From Massilia oculi (GTDB taxonomy: Bacteria > Pseudomonadota > Gammaproteobacteria > Burkholderiales > Burkholderiaceae_D), in contig NZ_CP029343.1 in assembly GCF_003143515.1 (NCBI RefSeq), positions 4,836,001-4,900,000 on the forward strand: a DNA stretch of 64,000 nt, given 5' to 3'. Shown here piece after piece: positions 26,839-37,249 of the stretch. A model generated the notes under the pieces. The model saw nothing but the letters and a program-made list of their open reading frames with translations. It searched no databases and was not told where the DNA came from. Every line of letters begins with the position of its first letter. The stretch's first letter is position 1. The position numbers were made by a program, and so were the translations under genes.

Positions 26839-27357
26839 ATGGTCACCTCGTCCAGCATGCCTCACGCTTCAACCCGTCGCGCTTCCGTCTCCCGTTACCC
26901 GGCGCCGCGCAGCAGCGCCTCACGGGAATTCCTCAGCTTCATGCTCGACGGGCAGGAATACGGGCTCGACTGCGCGCGCGTGCACGAGCTCAAGCTGCTG
27001 GGATCCCTCGAGCGCTTCGCCACCGACGGCGAGATCATCGGCGGCGTGGCGTTGTCGCATGGGGTGATCATGCCGATAGTCGACATGCGCGCGGGCCGCG
27101 CCCAGGCCGCGGCCACGGGGCAGGGGCGGTCGGCGCCGGATACCGACGTGATCATCCTGCGCCTGTCGAGCGGGCTCGTCGGCATGGTGGTGGAGAGCGT
27201 GACCGGTATCGTGCACGTGCGCCCCGAAGCCGTGCAGCCCCTGCCGGGCGCGGGCTACCTGATCGGCATGGCCCGCATCGATGGACGCAAGGTGCTGTTG
27301 ATCGACATCGATCGGCTGATGTCGCTCTCGCCGAGGCGGCCGCTGAGGGCCGCCTGA
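26839..27357 (+). CDS. CheW-like chemotaxis coupling protein
   Basis: A 172-residue CheW-domain protein. A Ser/Arg-rich lead of about 28 residues precedes the SH3-like domain (LSFMLDGQEYGLDCARVHEL, VIMPIVDMR, IILRLSSGLVGMVVESV, GYLIGMARIDGRKVLLIDI). CheW couples receptors to CheA at the membrane. The start is the ATG after AAAGGA; longer in-frame starts lack a ribosome site. It lies away from any che cluster in this window, next to the FapA-like gene, and converges on the ABC-F gene with 2 bases between stops. Confidence 0.85.
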   Translation: MVTSSSMPHASTRRASVSRYPAPRSSASREFLSFMLDGQEYGLDCARVHELKLLGSLERFATDGEIIGGVALSHGVIMPIVDMRAGRAQAAATGQGRSAPDTDVIILRLSSGLVGMVVESVTGIVHVRPEAVQPLPGAGYLIGMARIDGRKVLLIDIDRLMSLSPRRPLRAA

Positions 27358-27359
27358 GC

Positions 27360-29366
27360 TTACGCCGCCAGGGCTTCCAGCTGCTCCTGGATCTCCAGCC
27401 ACTCCATCTCGAGCGCTTCCAGGTCGCGCGCCGCGAAGGCCTGGTCGGCCACCAGCGTCTTGAGGCGATCCTTGTTCCCGGCTTCGTAGATCGCCGGGTC
27501 GAGCAACTCGGCGTCGATCGCCGCTTTCTTCGCACTCAGCTTGGCCATCTGCTCGTCGATGCGCTTGACCCGGTTTTCCAAGGGTTTACGCTGGGCCGCC
27601 AGGCGCTGGCGCTCTTCGGCTTCGAGGCGCTTCTGTTCCTTGCGCTCGGCCGGCGACGCGGCCGGGCTCGGCGCCGGCGCGCTGTCCCGGGCGGCCGGCT
27701 GTGCAGCCTTTGCCGGCGCCGCCTGGCCGGGCAGGGCGTCGCCTCCCTTGCCCAGCTTGGTCTTGAACAGCCAGTCCTTGTAGTCGTCCAGGTCGCCGTC
27801 GAAAGGCTGCAGGCGGCCGTCGGCCACGATGATGAACTGGTCGGTGGTGGCGCGCAGCAGGTGGCGGTCGTGCGAGACCACGACCAGCGTGCCCTCGAAC
27901 TGGGCCAGGGCCATCGTCAGCGCCTCGCGCGTTTCCAGGTCCAGGTGGTTGGTCGGTTCATCCAGCAGCAGCAGGTTGGGGCGCTGCCACACGATCAGGG
28001 CCAGCGCCAGGCGCGCCTTTTCGCCGCCCGAGAACGGCTTGATCGGGCTGGTCACCATATCGCCCGGGAAGTTGAAGCTGCCGAGGAAGTTGCGCAGCTC
28101 CTGCTCGCGCACCGTCGGCGCGATCTTCGCCAGGTGCCACAGGGGCGATTCGTCGTGGCGCAGCATCTCGACCTGGTGCTGGGCGAAGTAGCCGATCGAC
28201 AGGCCCTTGCCGAGCGTCGCTTCCCCGGCCAGCGGCGCGAGCTCGCCCGCCACGGTCTTGATCAGGGTCGACTTGCCGGCGCCGTTCACGCCCAGGAGGC
28301 CGATGCGCTGGCCGATCGTGAGCGAGAAATCGATGTGGTTGACGATGGTCTTGGCGCCGACCTTGTCGCCATGCGCGTCGAGCAGCGGATAGCCGGCGTC
28401 CACACCGTCGAGCACCAGCAGCGGATTCGGCGCGGCCAGCGGCTCGCGGAATTCGAACGAGAACTCGGCGGCGGCGCGCAGCGGCGCCAGTTCTTCCATC
28501 CGCGACAGCGCCTTGATCCGGCTCTGGGCCTGGCGCGCCTTGGTGGCCTGCGCCTTGAAGCGGTTGATGAAGGATTCGAGGTGGGCGCGCTGGCGATTCT
28601 GCTTTTCGATGGCCGAGGCCTGCAGCACCATCTGGGCGGCGCGCTGGCGCTCGAAGCTCGAGTAGTTGCCGCCGTAGCGCTTCAGCTTGCGGTCGTCGAT
28701 GTGCACGATCACGTTCACGATCTCGTCGAGGAAGTCGCGGTCGTGCGAGATGATGATCAGGGTGCCGGGATAGCGCTTGAGCCAGTCCTCGAGCCAGATG
28801 ATGGCGTCCAGGTCCAGGTGGTTGGTCGGTTCGTCGAGCAGCAGCAGGTCGGAAGGGCACATCAGCGCCTGCGCCAGGTTCAGGCGCATGCGCCAGCCGC
28901 CCGAGAAGCTGGCCACCGGCTGGTTCATCTGGGTCAGCGAGAACCCCAGGCCCAGGAGCAGCTGTTCGCCGCGCGACTGCACGGTGTAGGCATCGGCGTC
29001 GGCCAGCATCCCGTGCAGCTCGCCCAGGCGCATGCCGTGGGCGTCGGCATCGGGATGCGATTCCAGTTCTTCCAGCTCGGCCTGGAGGCGGCGCAACCCG
29101 ACGTCGCCGTCGATCGCATAATCGAGCGCGGCGCGCTCGAGCGGCGGGGTCTCTTGCGCCACATAGGCCATGCGCCACTTGGCGGGGAAGTCGATCTGCC
29201 CCTGGTCCGGATGCAATTCGTTCCTCAGCAGGCCGAACAGGCTCGATTTGCCGGCGCCGTTGGCGCCGATCAGGCCGATCTTGTCGCCCGGGTTGAGGGT
29301 CAGGTCGGCGCCCTCGAGCAGCGGCTTGGTGCCGCGCATCAGGCTGACGTTCTGGATTCGGATCAT
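27360..29366 (-). CDS. ABC-F family ATPase (YheS-like)
   Basis: A 668-residue soluble protein with two ABC domains and no membrane segments. First Walker A GANGAGKSS and signature SGGWRMRLNLA; second Walker A GVNGAGKST and signature SGGEKARLALAL. The interdomain linker carries the basic helix FINRFKAQATKARQAQSR, and a Lys/Glu-rich coiled-coil C-terminus follows. ABC-F proteins act on the ribosome. The sequence matches the housekeeping YheS/Uup side better than antibiotic-protection members. Monocistronic; repeats lie upstream. Confidence 0.9.
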   Translation of the reverse strand: MIRIQNVSLMRGTKPLLEGADLTLNPGDKIGLIGANGAGKSSLFGLLRNELHPDQGQIDFPAKWRMAYVAQETPPLERAALDYAIDGDVGLRRLQAELEELESHPDADAHGMRLGELHGMLADADAYTVQSRGEQLLLGLGFSLTQMNQPVASFSGGWRMRLNLAQALMCPSDLLLLDEPTNHLDLDAIIWLEDWLKRYPGTLIIISHDRDFLDEIVNVIVHIDDRKLKRYGGNYSSFERQRAAQMVLQASAIEKQNRQRAHLESFINRFKAQATKARQAQSRIKALSRMEELAPLRAAAEFSFEFREPLAAPNPLLVLDGVDAGYPLLDAHGDKVGAKTIVNHIDFSLTIGQRIGLLGVNGAGKSTLIKTVAGELAPLAGEATLGKGLSIGYFAQHQVEMLRHDESPLWHLAKIAPTVREQELRNFLGSFNFPGDMVTSPIKPFSGGEKARLALALIVWQRPNLLLLDEPTNHLDLETREALTMALAQFEGTLVVVSHDRHLLRATTDQFIIVADGRLQPFDGDLDDYKDWLFKTKLGKGGDALPGQAAPAKAAQPAARDSAPAPSPAASPAERKEQKRLEAEERQRLAAQRKPLENRVKRIDEQMAKLSAKKAAIDAELLDPAIYEAGNKDRLKTLVADQAFAARDLEALEMEWLEIQEQLEALAA

Positions 29367-29416
29367 GGGAGTTTGTCTACTTAGTCGAACGGGTGCTGCT
29401 TCAATGTTTGCTCATG

Positions 29417-29524
29417 CACGTCGTCCCCGCGGAGGCGGGGACCCAAGTTTTCGTGAGCTGCCATCACATCAAACGTAGCGGCAACGCATGCTTACTTGGG
29501 TCCCCGCCTTCGCGGGGACGACGT
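29417..29524. repeat. REP-like inverted repeat pair
   Basis: Left arm 29417-29448 and right arm 29492-29524 are inverted copies of one sequence, in consensus form ACGTCGTCCCCGCG, then a short Ala/Gly-codon-like bridge AGGCGGGG, then ACCCAAGT. Each arm is itself a small GC hairpin. The pair lies between the ABC-F start and the prmB stop. A sister pair with a T-for-C change is at 57324-57425. This looks like a dispersed intergenic element. Confidence 0.7.
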
Positions 29525-29566
29525 TTCAGCGCCGGCTCAATCGATCAGCGCCGGCGAATCGCGTAT

Positions 29567-30460
29567 TTACTGCGCGGTCTGCAGCTGTTCCGCCGTCAGC
29601 AGGAACACCGCATCGTCGCCGATGCTGGTGGTCAGCCAGGTCAGGCCCAGGTGGCCGAAGGCGGCTTCGGCGTACTCGCGCTCGTTGCCGATCTCGACCA
29701 CCAGAATGCCGTCCGGGGTCAGGCGCTCGGCCGCGCCGGCGATGATCTTGCGCACGAGGTCCATGCCGTCTTCGCCGCCGGCCAGCGCGATCTGCGGCTC
29801 GTTCAGGTATTCCGGCGGCAGGGTGCGCATCGATTCGGAGTTCACGTACGGCGGATTGGAGATGATCAGGTCGTATTTCTTGAACGGCACGTTCTCGTAC
29901 AGGTCGGACTCGATCGGGTTCACGCGGCCTTCCAGCTTGTATTCGCGGATGTTGTGCTCGGCCACGGCCAGCGCATCCTTCGAGATGTCGACCGCATCGA
30001 CGACGGCGTTCTCGAAGGTGTCGGCCATCATGATCGCCAGGCAGCCGCTGCCGGTGCACAGTTCGAGCACGTTCTCGACGCCTTCCGGATCGGTCAGCCA
30101 TGGGCTGAACTGCTGCGGGATCAGCTCGGCGATGAAGGAGCGCGGCACCAGCACGCGCTCGTCGACGTAGAAGCGGTACTCGCCCAGCCAGGCTTCCTTG
30201 GTGATGTAGGCGGCCGGCACGCGCTCGGTGACGCGGCGCTCGATCACGGCCAGCACCTGCAGCACTTCGTCGGGCAGCAGTTTGGCGTCGAGGAAGGGTT
30301 CCAGGCGGTCCAGCGGCAGTTTCAGGGTGTGCAGGATCAGGTAGGCGGCTTCGTCGAAGGCCTCGGCGCTGCCGTGGCCGAAGAACAGCTTTGCGCCGTT
30401 GAAGCGGGTGACGGCGTAGCGCAGCAGGTCGCGCGGCGTACTGAAGGTGGTGTTGGTCAT
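29567..30460 (-). CDS. prmB: Ribosomal protein L3 N5-glutamine methyltransferase
   Basis: A 297-residue SAM-dependent methyltransferase that modifies a glutamine of ribosomal protein L3. The motif I region VLELCTGSGCLAIMMA and the catalytic NPPY (202-205) are present. The N-terminal helical domain and length fit PrmB rather than PrmC (HemK). I use the ATG at 30460; the frame is open further upstream only into dapE. It lies 32 bases downstream of dapE, a common betaproteobacterial order. Confidence 0.92.
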   Translation of the reverse strand: MTNTTFSTPRDLLRYAVTRFNGAKLFFGHGSAEAFDEAAYLILHTLKLPLDRLEPFLDAKLLPDEVLQVLAVIERRVTERVPAAYITKEAWLGEYRFYVDERVLVPRSFIAELIPQQFSPWLTDPEGVENVLELCTGSGCLAIMMADTFENAVVDAVDISKDALAVAEHNIREYKLEGRVNPIESDLYENVPFKKYDLIISNPPYVNSESMRTLPPEYLNEPQIALAGGEDGMDLVRKIIAGAAERLTPDGILVVEIGNEREYAEAAFGHLGLTWLTTSIGDDAVFLLTAEQLQTAQ

Positions 30461-30492
30461 GGTCTTGTTCTCGTGTTGGTTCGGCGCCCCGG

Positions 30493-31985
<1,493 letters not shown>

Positions 31986-32128
31986 GGGCAATCATGGCCG
32001 CCGGTGCGGCGTGGTCGTTCAAAAAGGCGTGAGGATGGTGTATGCGCGTGGCGGCGCACAAGGTGCTCCGGCCGATTGTACACAGATGAGGCGGACGGGC
32101 GCGCCGCCTGGCGCATCGGACCGTCGGA

Positions 32129-33268
32129 TCAGGAATTGAGCGTAAACTCGGTGAACGAGGCGCCCTGCGGTGCCGCCGGCTTTTCCTGCTCTTGCTGGAC
32201 CTGGCTCTCCGGCCCATTGTTGAGCAGCCAGAGCAGGTTGGTGGCCGAGTCGGCGTTGGCCAGCGCCTCGTCCTGGGTCACCAGGCCGTCCTTGACCAGC
32301 TTGAACAGTGCGCCCTCGAACGATTGCGAGCCGGGCGACAGGCTCTTGTCCATCGCTTCCTTAATCTGGCCGATCTCGCCTTTTTCGATCAGGTCGGCGA
32401 TGTAGCGGGTGTTCAGCATCACTTCGACCGCCGCCTGGCGCGCGCCGCCGGCGGCGGACTTCACCAGCCGCTGCGAGACGATGGCCTTGACGCTCGAGGC
32501 CAGGTCTTGCAGCAGGGCGGCGCGGTTCTCCATCGGGTAGAAGCTGATGATGCGGTTCAGCGCGTTGTAGCTGTTGTTGGCGTGCAGGGTGGCCAGCACC
32601 AGGTGGCCCGACTGGGCATAGGCCAGCGCCGCGGCCATCGTCTCGCGGTCGCGGATCTCGCCGATCAGGATGCAGTCGGGCGCCTGGCGCATCGAGTTCT
32701 TCAGCGCGATGCCGAAGCTGCTGGCGTCGCTGCCGATCTCGCGCTGGTTGACGATCGATTTCTTGTTCTTGAAGAGGTATTCGATCGGGTCTTCGAGCGT
32801 CAGGATGTGGCCGGTGCGCTGTTCGTTGCGGTGGTCGAGCATGGCGGCGATGGTGGTCGACTTGCCGGAGCCGGTGGCGCCGACGACCAGCAGCAGGCCG
32901 CGCTTTTCCATGATCAGCTCGGACAGCACGGGCGGCAGTCCGAGTCCGCCCAGCGGCGGAATGTCGGCCGGCACGAAGCGGAACACGGCCGAGATCGAGC
33001 CGCGCTGGCGGAAGGCCGACAGGCGAAAGCGCCCCAGGTTGGGGACCGACACGCCCATGTTCAATTCGTTGTCGCGTTCGAGTTCGAGCAGCTGTTCCGG
33101 CGTGGCGACCTCGGACAGCAGGGACAGGATGTTGTCGGGTTCGAGACGATGCTGGTTGATGGGGATGAGCGCGCCGTTGATCTTGATGTGCACCGGGGAG
33201 TTCACGGCGAAGAACATGTCGGAAGCGTTCTTCTCTTTCATCAGCTGGAACAGGCGGTCCATGGCCAT
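32129..33268 (-). CDS. pilU: Type IV pilus retraction ATPase PilU
   Basis: A 379-residue hexameric AAA-type motor. Walker A GATGSGKSTTIAAM, an Asp box (LTLEDPIEYLF), Walker B (CILIGEIRD) and the His box (ATLHANNSYNALNRI) are intact. Length and the Gln/Glu/Pro-rich tail fit PilU rather than PilT. The start is the ATG preceded by GGAGA. It is an unusual guest inside the dap gene block; pilT is not in the window. Confidence 0.88.
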   Translation of the reverse strand: MAMDRLFQLMKEKNASDMFFAVNSPVHIKINGALIPINQHRLEPDNILSLLSEVATPEQLLELERDNELNMGVSVPNLGRFRLSAFRQRGSISAVFRFVPADIPPLGGLGLPPVLSELIMEKRGLLLVVGATGSGKSTTIAAMLDHRNEQRTGHILTLEDPIEYLFKNKKSIVNQREIGSDASSFGIALKNSMRQAPDCILIGEIRDRETMAAALAYAQSGHLVLATLHANNSYNALNRIISFYPMENRAALLQDLASSVKAIVSQRLVKSAAGGARQAAVEVMLNTRYIADLIEKGEIGQIKEAMDKSLSPGSQSFEGALFKLVKDGLVTQDEALANADSATNLLWLLNNGPESQVQQEQEKPAAPQGASFTEFTLNS

Positions 33269-33369
33269 CGCATCGTCTCCGTTTGTTTCGGGGTGTTTCA
33301 AGGCAGGTTGGACGCGTGGGCCGGTCCTCCCGCCCGCGCGTCCAACCGGCCGTCACGCACTCGCGGAAT

Positions 33370-34194
33370 TTACACGCCGCGCAGCAGCTCGTTGATCCCG
33401 GTCTTCGAACGCGTCTGCGCATCCACCCGCTTGACGATCACCGCGCAGTAGAGGCTGTACTTGCCATCGCTTGATGGCAGGCTGCCCGACACCACGACCG
33501 AACCCGACGGCACGCGGCCGTAGGTGACTTCGCCGGTTTCGCGGTTGTAGATCTTGGTCGACTGGCCGATGTACACGCCCATCGAGATCACCGAGTTCTC
33601 TTCGACGATCACGCCTTCGACGATTTCCGAACGCGCGCCGATGAAGCAGTTGTCTTCGATGATGGTCGGGTTGGCCTGCATCGGTTCCAGCACGCCGCCG
33701 ATGCCGACGCCGCCCGACAGGTGGACGTTCTTGCCGATCTGGGCGCAGGAGCCGACGGTGGCCCAGGTGTCGACCATCGTGCCTTCATCGACGTAGGCGC
33801 CGATGTTGACGTAGGACGGCATCAGGACCACGTTCTTGCCGATGAAGCTGCCGCGGCGGGCGACGGCCGGCGGCACCACGCGGAAACCGCCGCGTGCGAA
33901 GTCATCCGGGGTGTAGTCGGCGAACTTGGTCGGGACTTTATCGTAGAACTGGATGTCACCGGATGCGACCGGCACGTTGTTCTCGAGGCGGAACGACAGC
34001 AGCACGGCCTTCTTGATCCACTGGTTCACGACCCACGTGCCGGTGTCTTTCTGCGCCACGCGCAGGCTGCCGTCATCGAGGCCGGCAAGCACGTGGGCGA
34101 CGGCGTCGCGCACCTCAGGGCTGGCGCTGTTCGGGCTGATTTGTGCGCGCTGTTCCCAGGCGGTGTCGATGATGGTTTGCAGTTGTTGGGTCAT
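33370..34194 (-). CDS. dapD: Tetrahydrodipicolinate N-succinyltransferase
   Basis: A 274-residue left-handed beta-helix acyltransferase that uses succinyl-CoA in the succinylase branch of diaminopimelate synthesis. Hexapeptide repeats ([48 protein letters not shown]) fill the middle. The C-terminal [19 protein letters not shown] is characteristic. It lies 44 bases downstream of dapC on the same strand. Confidence 0.95.
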   Translation of the reverse strand: MTQQLQTIIDTAWEQRAQISPNSASPEVRDAVAHVLAGLDDGSLRVAQKDTGTWVVNQWIKKAVLLSFRLENNVPVASGDIQFYDKVPTKFADYTPDDFARGGFRVVPPAVARRGSFIGKNVVLMPSYVNIGAYVDEGTMVDTWATVGSCAQIGKNVHLSGGVGIGGVLEPMQANPTIIEDNCFIGARSEIVEGVIVEENSVISMGVYIGQSTKIYNRETGEVTYGRVPSGSVVVSGSLPSSDGKYSLYCAVIVKRVDAQTRSKTGINELLRGV

Positions 34195-34238
34195 GATGCT
34201 GGTCTTGGTTGAAATGAAAACAGGTATTCGTGGGGCCG

Positions 34239-35465
34239 TTATTTCAGGCTCTGGCAGAACTGATTGATGCGGTTGGCCGCCTCCAGTCCTTCGTCGACGC
34301 CGGCCACCAGGGCCATGCGGATGCGGCCCTGCCCCGGATTCTGGCCGTGCGCTTCGCGCGCCAGGTAGCTGCCCGGGAGCACCGTCACATTATAGTCGGC
34401 GTACAGGCGGCGTGCGAAGTCGGTATCCGACAGGCCGGTGCGCCTTACGTCGGCCCACAGGTAGAAGCCGGCGTCGGGCAGCTCGACGTCCATCACGCCC
34501 TTGAGCAGCGGGGTGACGAGGGCGAACTTTTCCTTGTACAGCGCGCGGTTCTCGATCACGTGCTGCTCGTCGTTCCAGGCCGCGATCGAGGCCGCCTGGA
34601 CCGGCGGCGACATCGCGCCGCCGCAGTAGGTGCGGTAGAGCAGGAATTTCTTCATCGCGACCGGATCGCCGGCGACGAAGCCCGAGCGCATGCCCGGCAC
34701 GTTCGAGCGCTTCGACAGGCTCGAGAACACGATCAGGTTGCGGTACGGTTGATCGCCGCCGCTCTGGCCCCCACTCCTGCCCAGCTGGTGCGCCGCTTCC
34801 AGCGCGCCCAGCGGCGGCGCCGAGCCGGTATAGATCTCGGAATAGCATTCGTCGGCCGCGATCAGGAAGCCCCAGCGGTCGGCCAGCTCGAACAGCTGGC
34901 GCCAGTCGTCCAGGCCCAGGGTGGCGCCGGTCGGATTGCCCGGCGAGCAGACGTAGAGCAGCTGCACGCGCGGCCACACGTCCTCGGGCACGCTGCCGTA
35001 GTCGGGCGCGAAGTTGCGCGCTGGTTCGGAGTTGACGAAGTAGGGCGTGGCGCCGGCCAGGTAGGCCGCGCCCTCGTAGATCTGGTAGAACGGGTTAGGG
35101 CACATCGCCAGCGCATCCGGCCTGGAGGCGTCGATCATGCACTGGGCGATCGCGAACAGCGCCTCGCGCGAACCGTTCACCGGAAGCACCATGGTGGCCG
35201 GGTCCAGCGCCGGGATGCCGTACCGGCGCTCCAGCCAGCCTGCGATGGCCGCGCGCAGGGGCTCGCCGCCCACCGTGCTCGGATAGTTGGCCAGGCCCGC
35301 CACCGAATGCGTCAGCGCCTTTTCGATGAAGGCCGGGGTCGGATGCTTCGGTTCGCCGATGCCCAGGCTGATCGCGGAATAGGCCGGGTTCGGGGTGACG
35401 CCGGCAAACAGCTGGCGCAGCTTTTCGAACGGGTAGGGATGGAGCTTGTCGAGATGGGGATTCAC
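34239..35465 (-). CDS. dapC: Succinyldiaminopimelate transaminase
   Basis: A 408-residue fold-type I PLP aminotransferase. GTG at 35465 gives the family start [19 protein letters not shown]; the open frame extends upstream through promoter-like DNA. The cofactor lysine lies in [28 protein letters not shown] and [13 protein letters not shown] are conserved substrate and cofactor segments. First gene of the dapC-dapD-pilU-yffB-dapE-prmB run and divergent from the DUF1275 gene. Confidence 0.9.
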   Translation of the reverse strand: MNPHLDKLHPYPFEKLRQLFAGVTPNPAYSAISLGIGEPKHPTPAFIEKALTHSVAGLANYPSTVGGEPLRAAIAGWLERRYGIPALDPATMVLPVNGSREALFAIAQCMIDASRPDALAMCPNPFYQIYEGAAYLAGATPYFVNSEPARNFAPDYGSVPEDVWPRVQLLYVCSPGNPTGATLGLDDWRQLFELADRWGFLIAADECYSEIYTGSAPPLGALEAAHQLGRSGGQSGGDQPYRNLIVFSSLSKRSNVPGMRSGFVAGDPVAMKKFLLYRTYCGGAMSPPVQAASIAAWNDEQHVIENRALYKEKFALVTPLLKGVMDVELPDAGFYLWADVRRTGLSDTDFARRLYADYNVTVLPGSYLAREAHGQNPGQGRIRMALVAGVDEGLEAANRINQFCQSLK

Positions 35466-35510
35466 GGCAGTCTTGGGCGCAGGGCAGTGTGCGCTTTTCG
35501 ATAATATTTT

Positions 35511-35516
35511 ATTATA
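35511..35516 (-). promoter_or_regulatory. Likely -10 element for the dapC operon
   Basis: A perfect TATAAT on the minus strand, 45 bases before the dapC GTG, in a locally AT-rich stretch (35500-35517). No strong -35 is visible at 16-18 bases, so activator dependence is possible. Confidence 0.45.
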
Positions 35517-35613
35517 GCTCCATGAATGGCAGAACGTTCGAGCATACGGCAAGTGATTTGCGGTAACATTAACCACATACCGACCAGCGATTCCACCCGG
35601 AGAGCCATCCGCC

Positions 35614-36372
35614 GTGCCGATCAGTTATGCGCGCAGCCTGACAGGACATGAACGCACCCCCGGCGCCAACCGCCACCTCGGCGTGGCGCTGGCGTTCGTG
35701 GCCGGCGCGATCAATGCCGGCGGCTTTCTCGCGGTGCGCGAATACACCTCGCACATGACCGGCATCGTCTCCAGCGCGGCCGACCACCTGGTGCTGGGCG
35801 ACACCGACCTGGTGCTGGCCGCGCTCGGCGCGCTGCTCAGCTTCCTGCTCGGCGCGGCCTGCACCGCCATCCTCGTCAACTACATCCGGCGCCGCGGCCT
35901 GCATAGCGGCTTCGCGCTGCCTCTATTGCTTGAAGCCATACTTCTGCTGGTGTTCGGCATCCTGGGCGCGCGCCTGGCGGGGATCGACGCCTTCTTCATT
36001 CCGCTGACGGTGATGCTGCTGTGCTTCATGATGGGGCTGCAGAACGCGGTCATCACCAAGGTCTCGCATGCCGAGATCCGCACCACCCACATGACCGGCA
36101 TCGTGACCGACATCGGCATCGAGCTGGGCAAGTTGGCCTACTGGAACGCCGACGGCCCGCTGCGCCAGCCGAAGGTCACGGCCAACCTCGGACGCCTGAT
36201 GCTGATGCTGTCGTTGCTGGGCGCGTTCTGCCTGGGCGGCGTGGTGGGGGCGCTGGGCTTCAAGCACCTGGGCTACCTGTCCACGGTGCCGCTGGCCGCC
36301 TTCCTGTGCGTGCTGGCGATCGTGCCGGTGGTCGACGACGCGATGCGCGTGCTGGGGCGGCACGACGCCTGA
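35614..36372 (+). CDS. DUF1275 membrane protein (YoaK family)
   Basis: A 252-residue inner-membrane protein with about six to seven hydrophobic helices. It has the family's duplicated motif: YTSHMTGIVSS near residues 44-54 and TTHMTGIVTDIG later. VAGAINAGGFLAV and FMMGLQNAVITKVS are also typical. Function of the family is not established. The start is a GTG preceded by CGGAGA. Confidence 0.88.
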   Translation: MPISYARSLTGHERTPGANRHLGVALAFVAGAINAGGFLAVREYTSHMTGIVSSAADHLVLGDTDLVLAALGALLSFLLGAACTAILVNYIRRRGLHSGFALPLLLEAILLLVFGILGARLAGIDAFFIPLTVMLLCFMMGLQNAVITKVSHAEIRTTHMTGIVTDIGIELGKLAYWNADGPLRQPKVTANLGRLMLMLSLLGAFCLGGVVGALGFKHLGYLSTVPLAAFLCVLAIVPVVDDAMRVLGRHDA

Positions 36373-36437
36373 TCCTGCGTCAATCTCCATGGCCGGGATG
36401 CAAGCCGGGATGCATTCCGCGGTACATTTACGTATGA

Positions 36438-36626
36438 TCCCGATGTGCGTCAACTGTCGTTTATGCACAATGCATCGTCTCCGCGCGCCTCGATTGGCCG
36501 CTTCTGGCGGTCTCTTTCGCGATCCTGGCCTGTGCCGTCATGTGCTCGCGCTGGGGCGACACGGTCGAAGATCCCCAAGCGTATTACGATACCGCGCGCT
36601 ACCTGCGCGAGAAGGGGCGGCCCTAG
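36438..36626 (+). pseudogene. Small membrane-protein frame without a normal start (possible frameshift)
   Basis: The frame ending at the TAG 36624-36626 reads WPLLAVSFAILACAVMCSR, then GDTVEDPQAYYDTARYLR and EKGRP. It looks like a real small protein with one transmembrane segment and a charged tail, with good codon bias. No ATG, GTG or TTG precedes the helix in this frame. A one-base shift near 36490 would join it to an ATG at 36464 (MHNASSPRAS). It may be a frameshifted or miscalled small gene; unrecognised family. Confidence 0.35.
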
Positions 36627-36952
36627 CCCGTTAGCGCGAAGGCGCCGGCCACGATCAGCACCATGCTGGCGATCTTGCTGACGCTGAGCGGCTCGTTGAG
36701 GGCAGCCACGCCGATCGCCGCCGCCGCCAGCATCGCCAGGCCCGTCATTACCGGGTAGGCCAGGCTCATGTCCAGCTTTTGCAGGGCAACCGAATAGCAT
36801 CCGAAGCCGAGCGTATAGGCGGCGCCGGCGCCGCCCAGGAAGGCGAGCCGCACCAGGTTCCAGTCGACGCCATGCTGGTTCGACAGTTTGATGAGGAAGG
36901 TGGCGGCCGCGCTGGCAAGCGCCGCCAGCGCGCACCACGGGTAGCCGGTCAT
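36623..36952 (-). CDS. SMR/EamA-like four-helix membrane protein
   Basis: A 109-residue protein with four predicted helices, the size of small multidrug resistance transporters. The last helix pair (NEPLSVSKIASMVLIVAG) matches the SMR/EamA pattern. The helix-1 glutamate essential in EmrE (Glu14) is absent: the segment reads ALAALASAAATFLIK. Proton-coupled drug export is therefore doubtful, and it may work as a heterodimer or with another substrate. Its stop shares CTAG with the small frame on the other strand. Confidence 0.72.
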   Translation of the reverse strand: MTGYPWCALAALASAAATFLIKLSNQHGVDWNLVRLAFLGGAGAAYTLGFGCYSVALQKLDMSLAYPVMTGLAMLAAAAIGVAALNEPLSVSKIASMVLIVAGAFALTG

Positions 36953-37249
36953 GGCTGGGGTTATGGAGCGGAACGCTAGTCGCGGGTTTGGTGTCTGATA
37001 GTGCGTAAGCGGGTAAAACGGAGCGTGATGGAAGTGCTCATCTATGTTGCGAAAACCAAGCACAGCAGATGAGGATGTGAACGTGGACGGGCTACTTGTT
37101 TACTGCACGATGGCATGGAGATACGGCTCGCCACCGGCGCCTTCACGGCGCCTTCGTGGCGCGGTCGGCGCTAACCGTGGCGAGTCTGGCGGCAACGCCA
37201 GGCACTGGCGCTAGTGTGTTGCTGGCGGTAGGCGGGAAAGTTACGCCTG

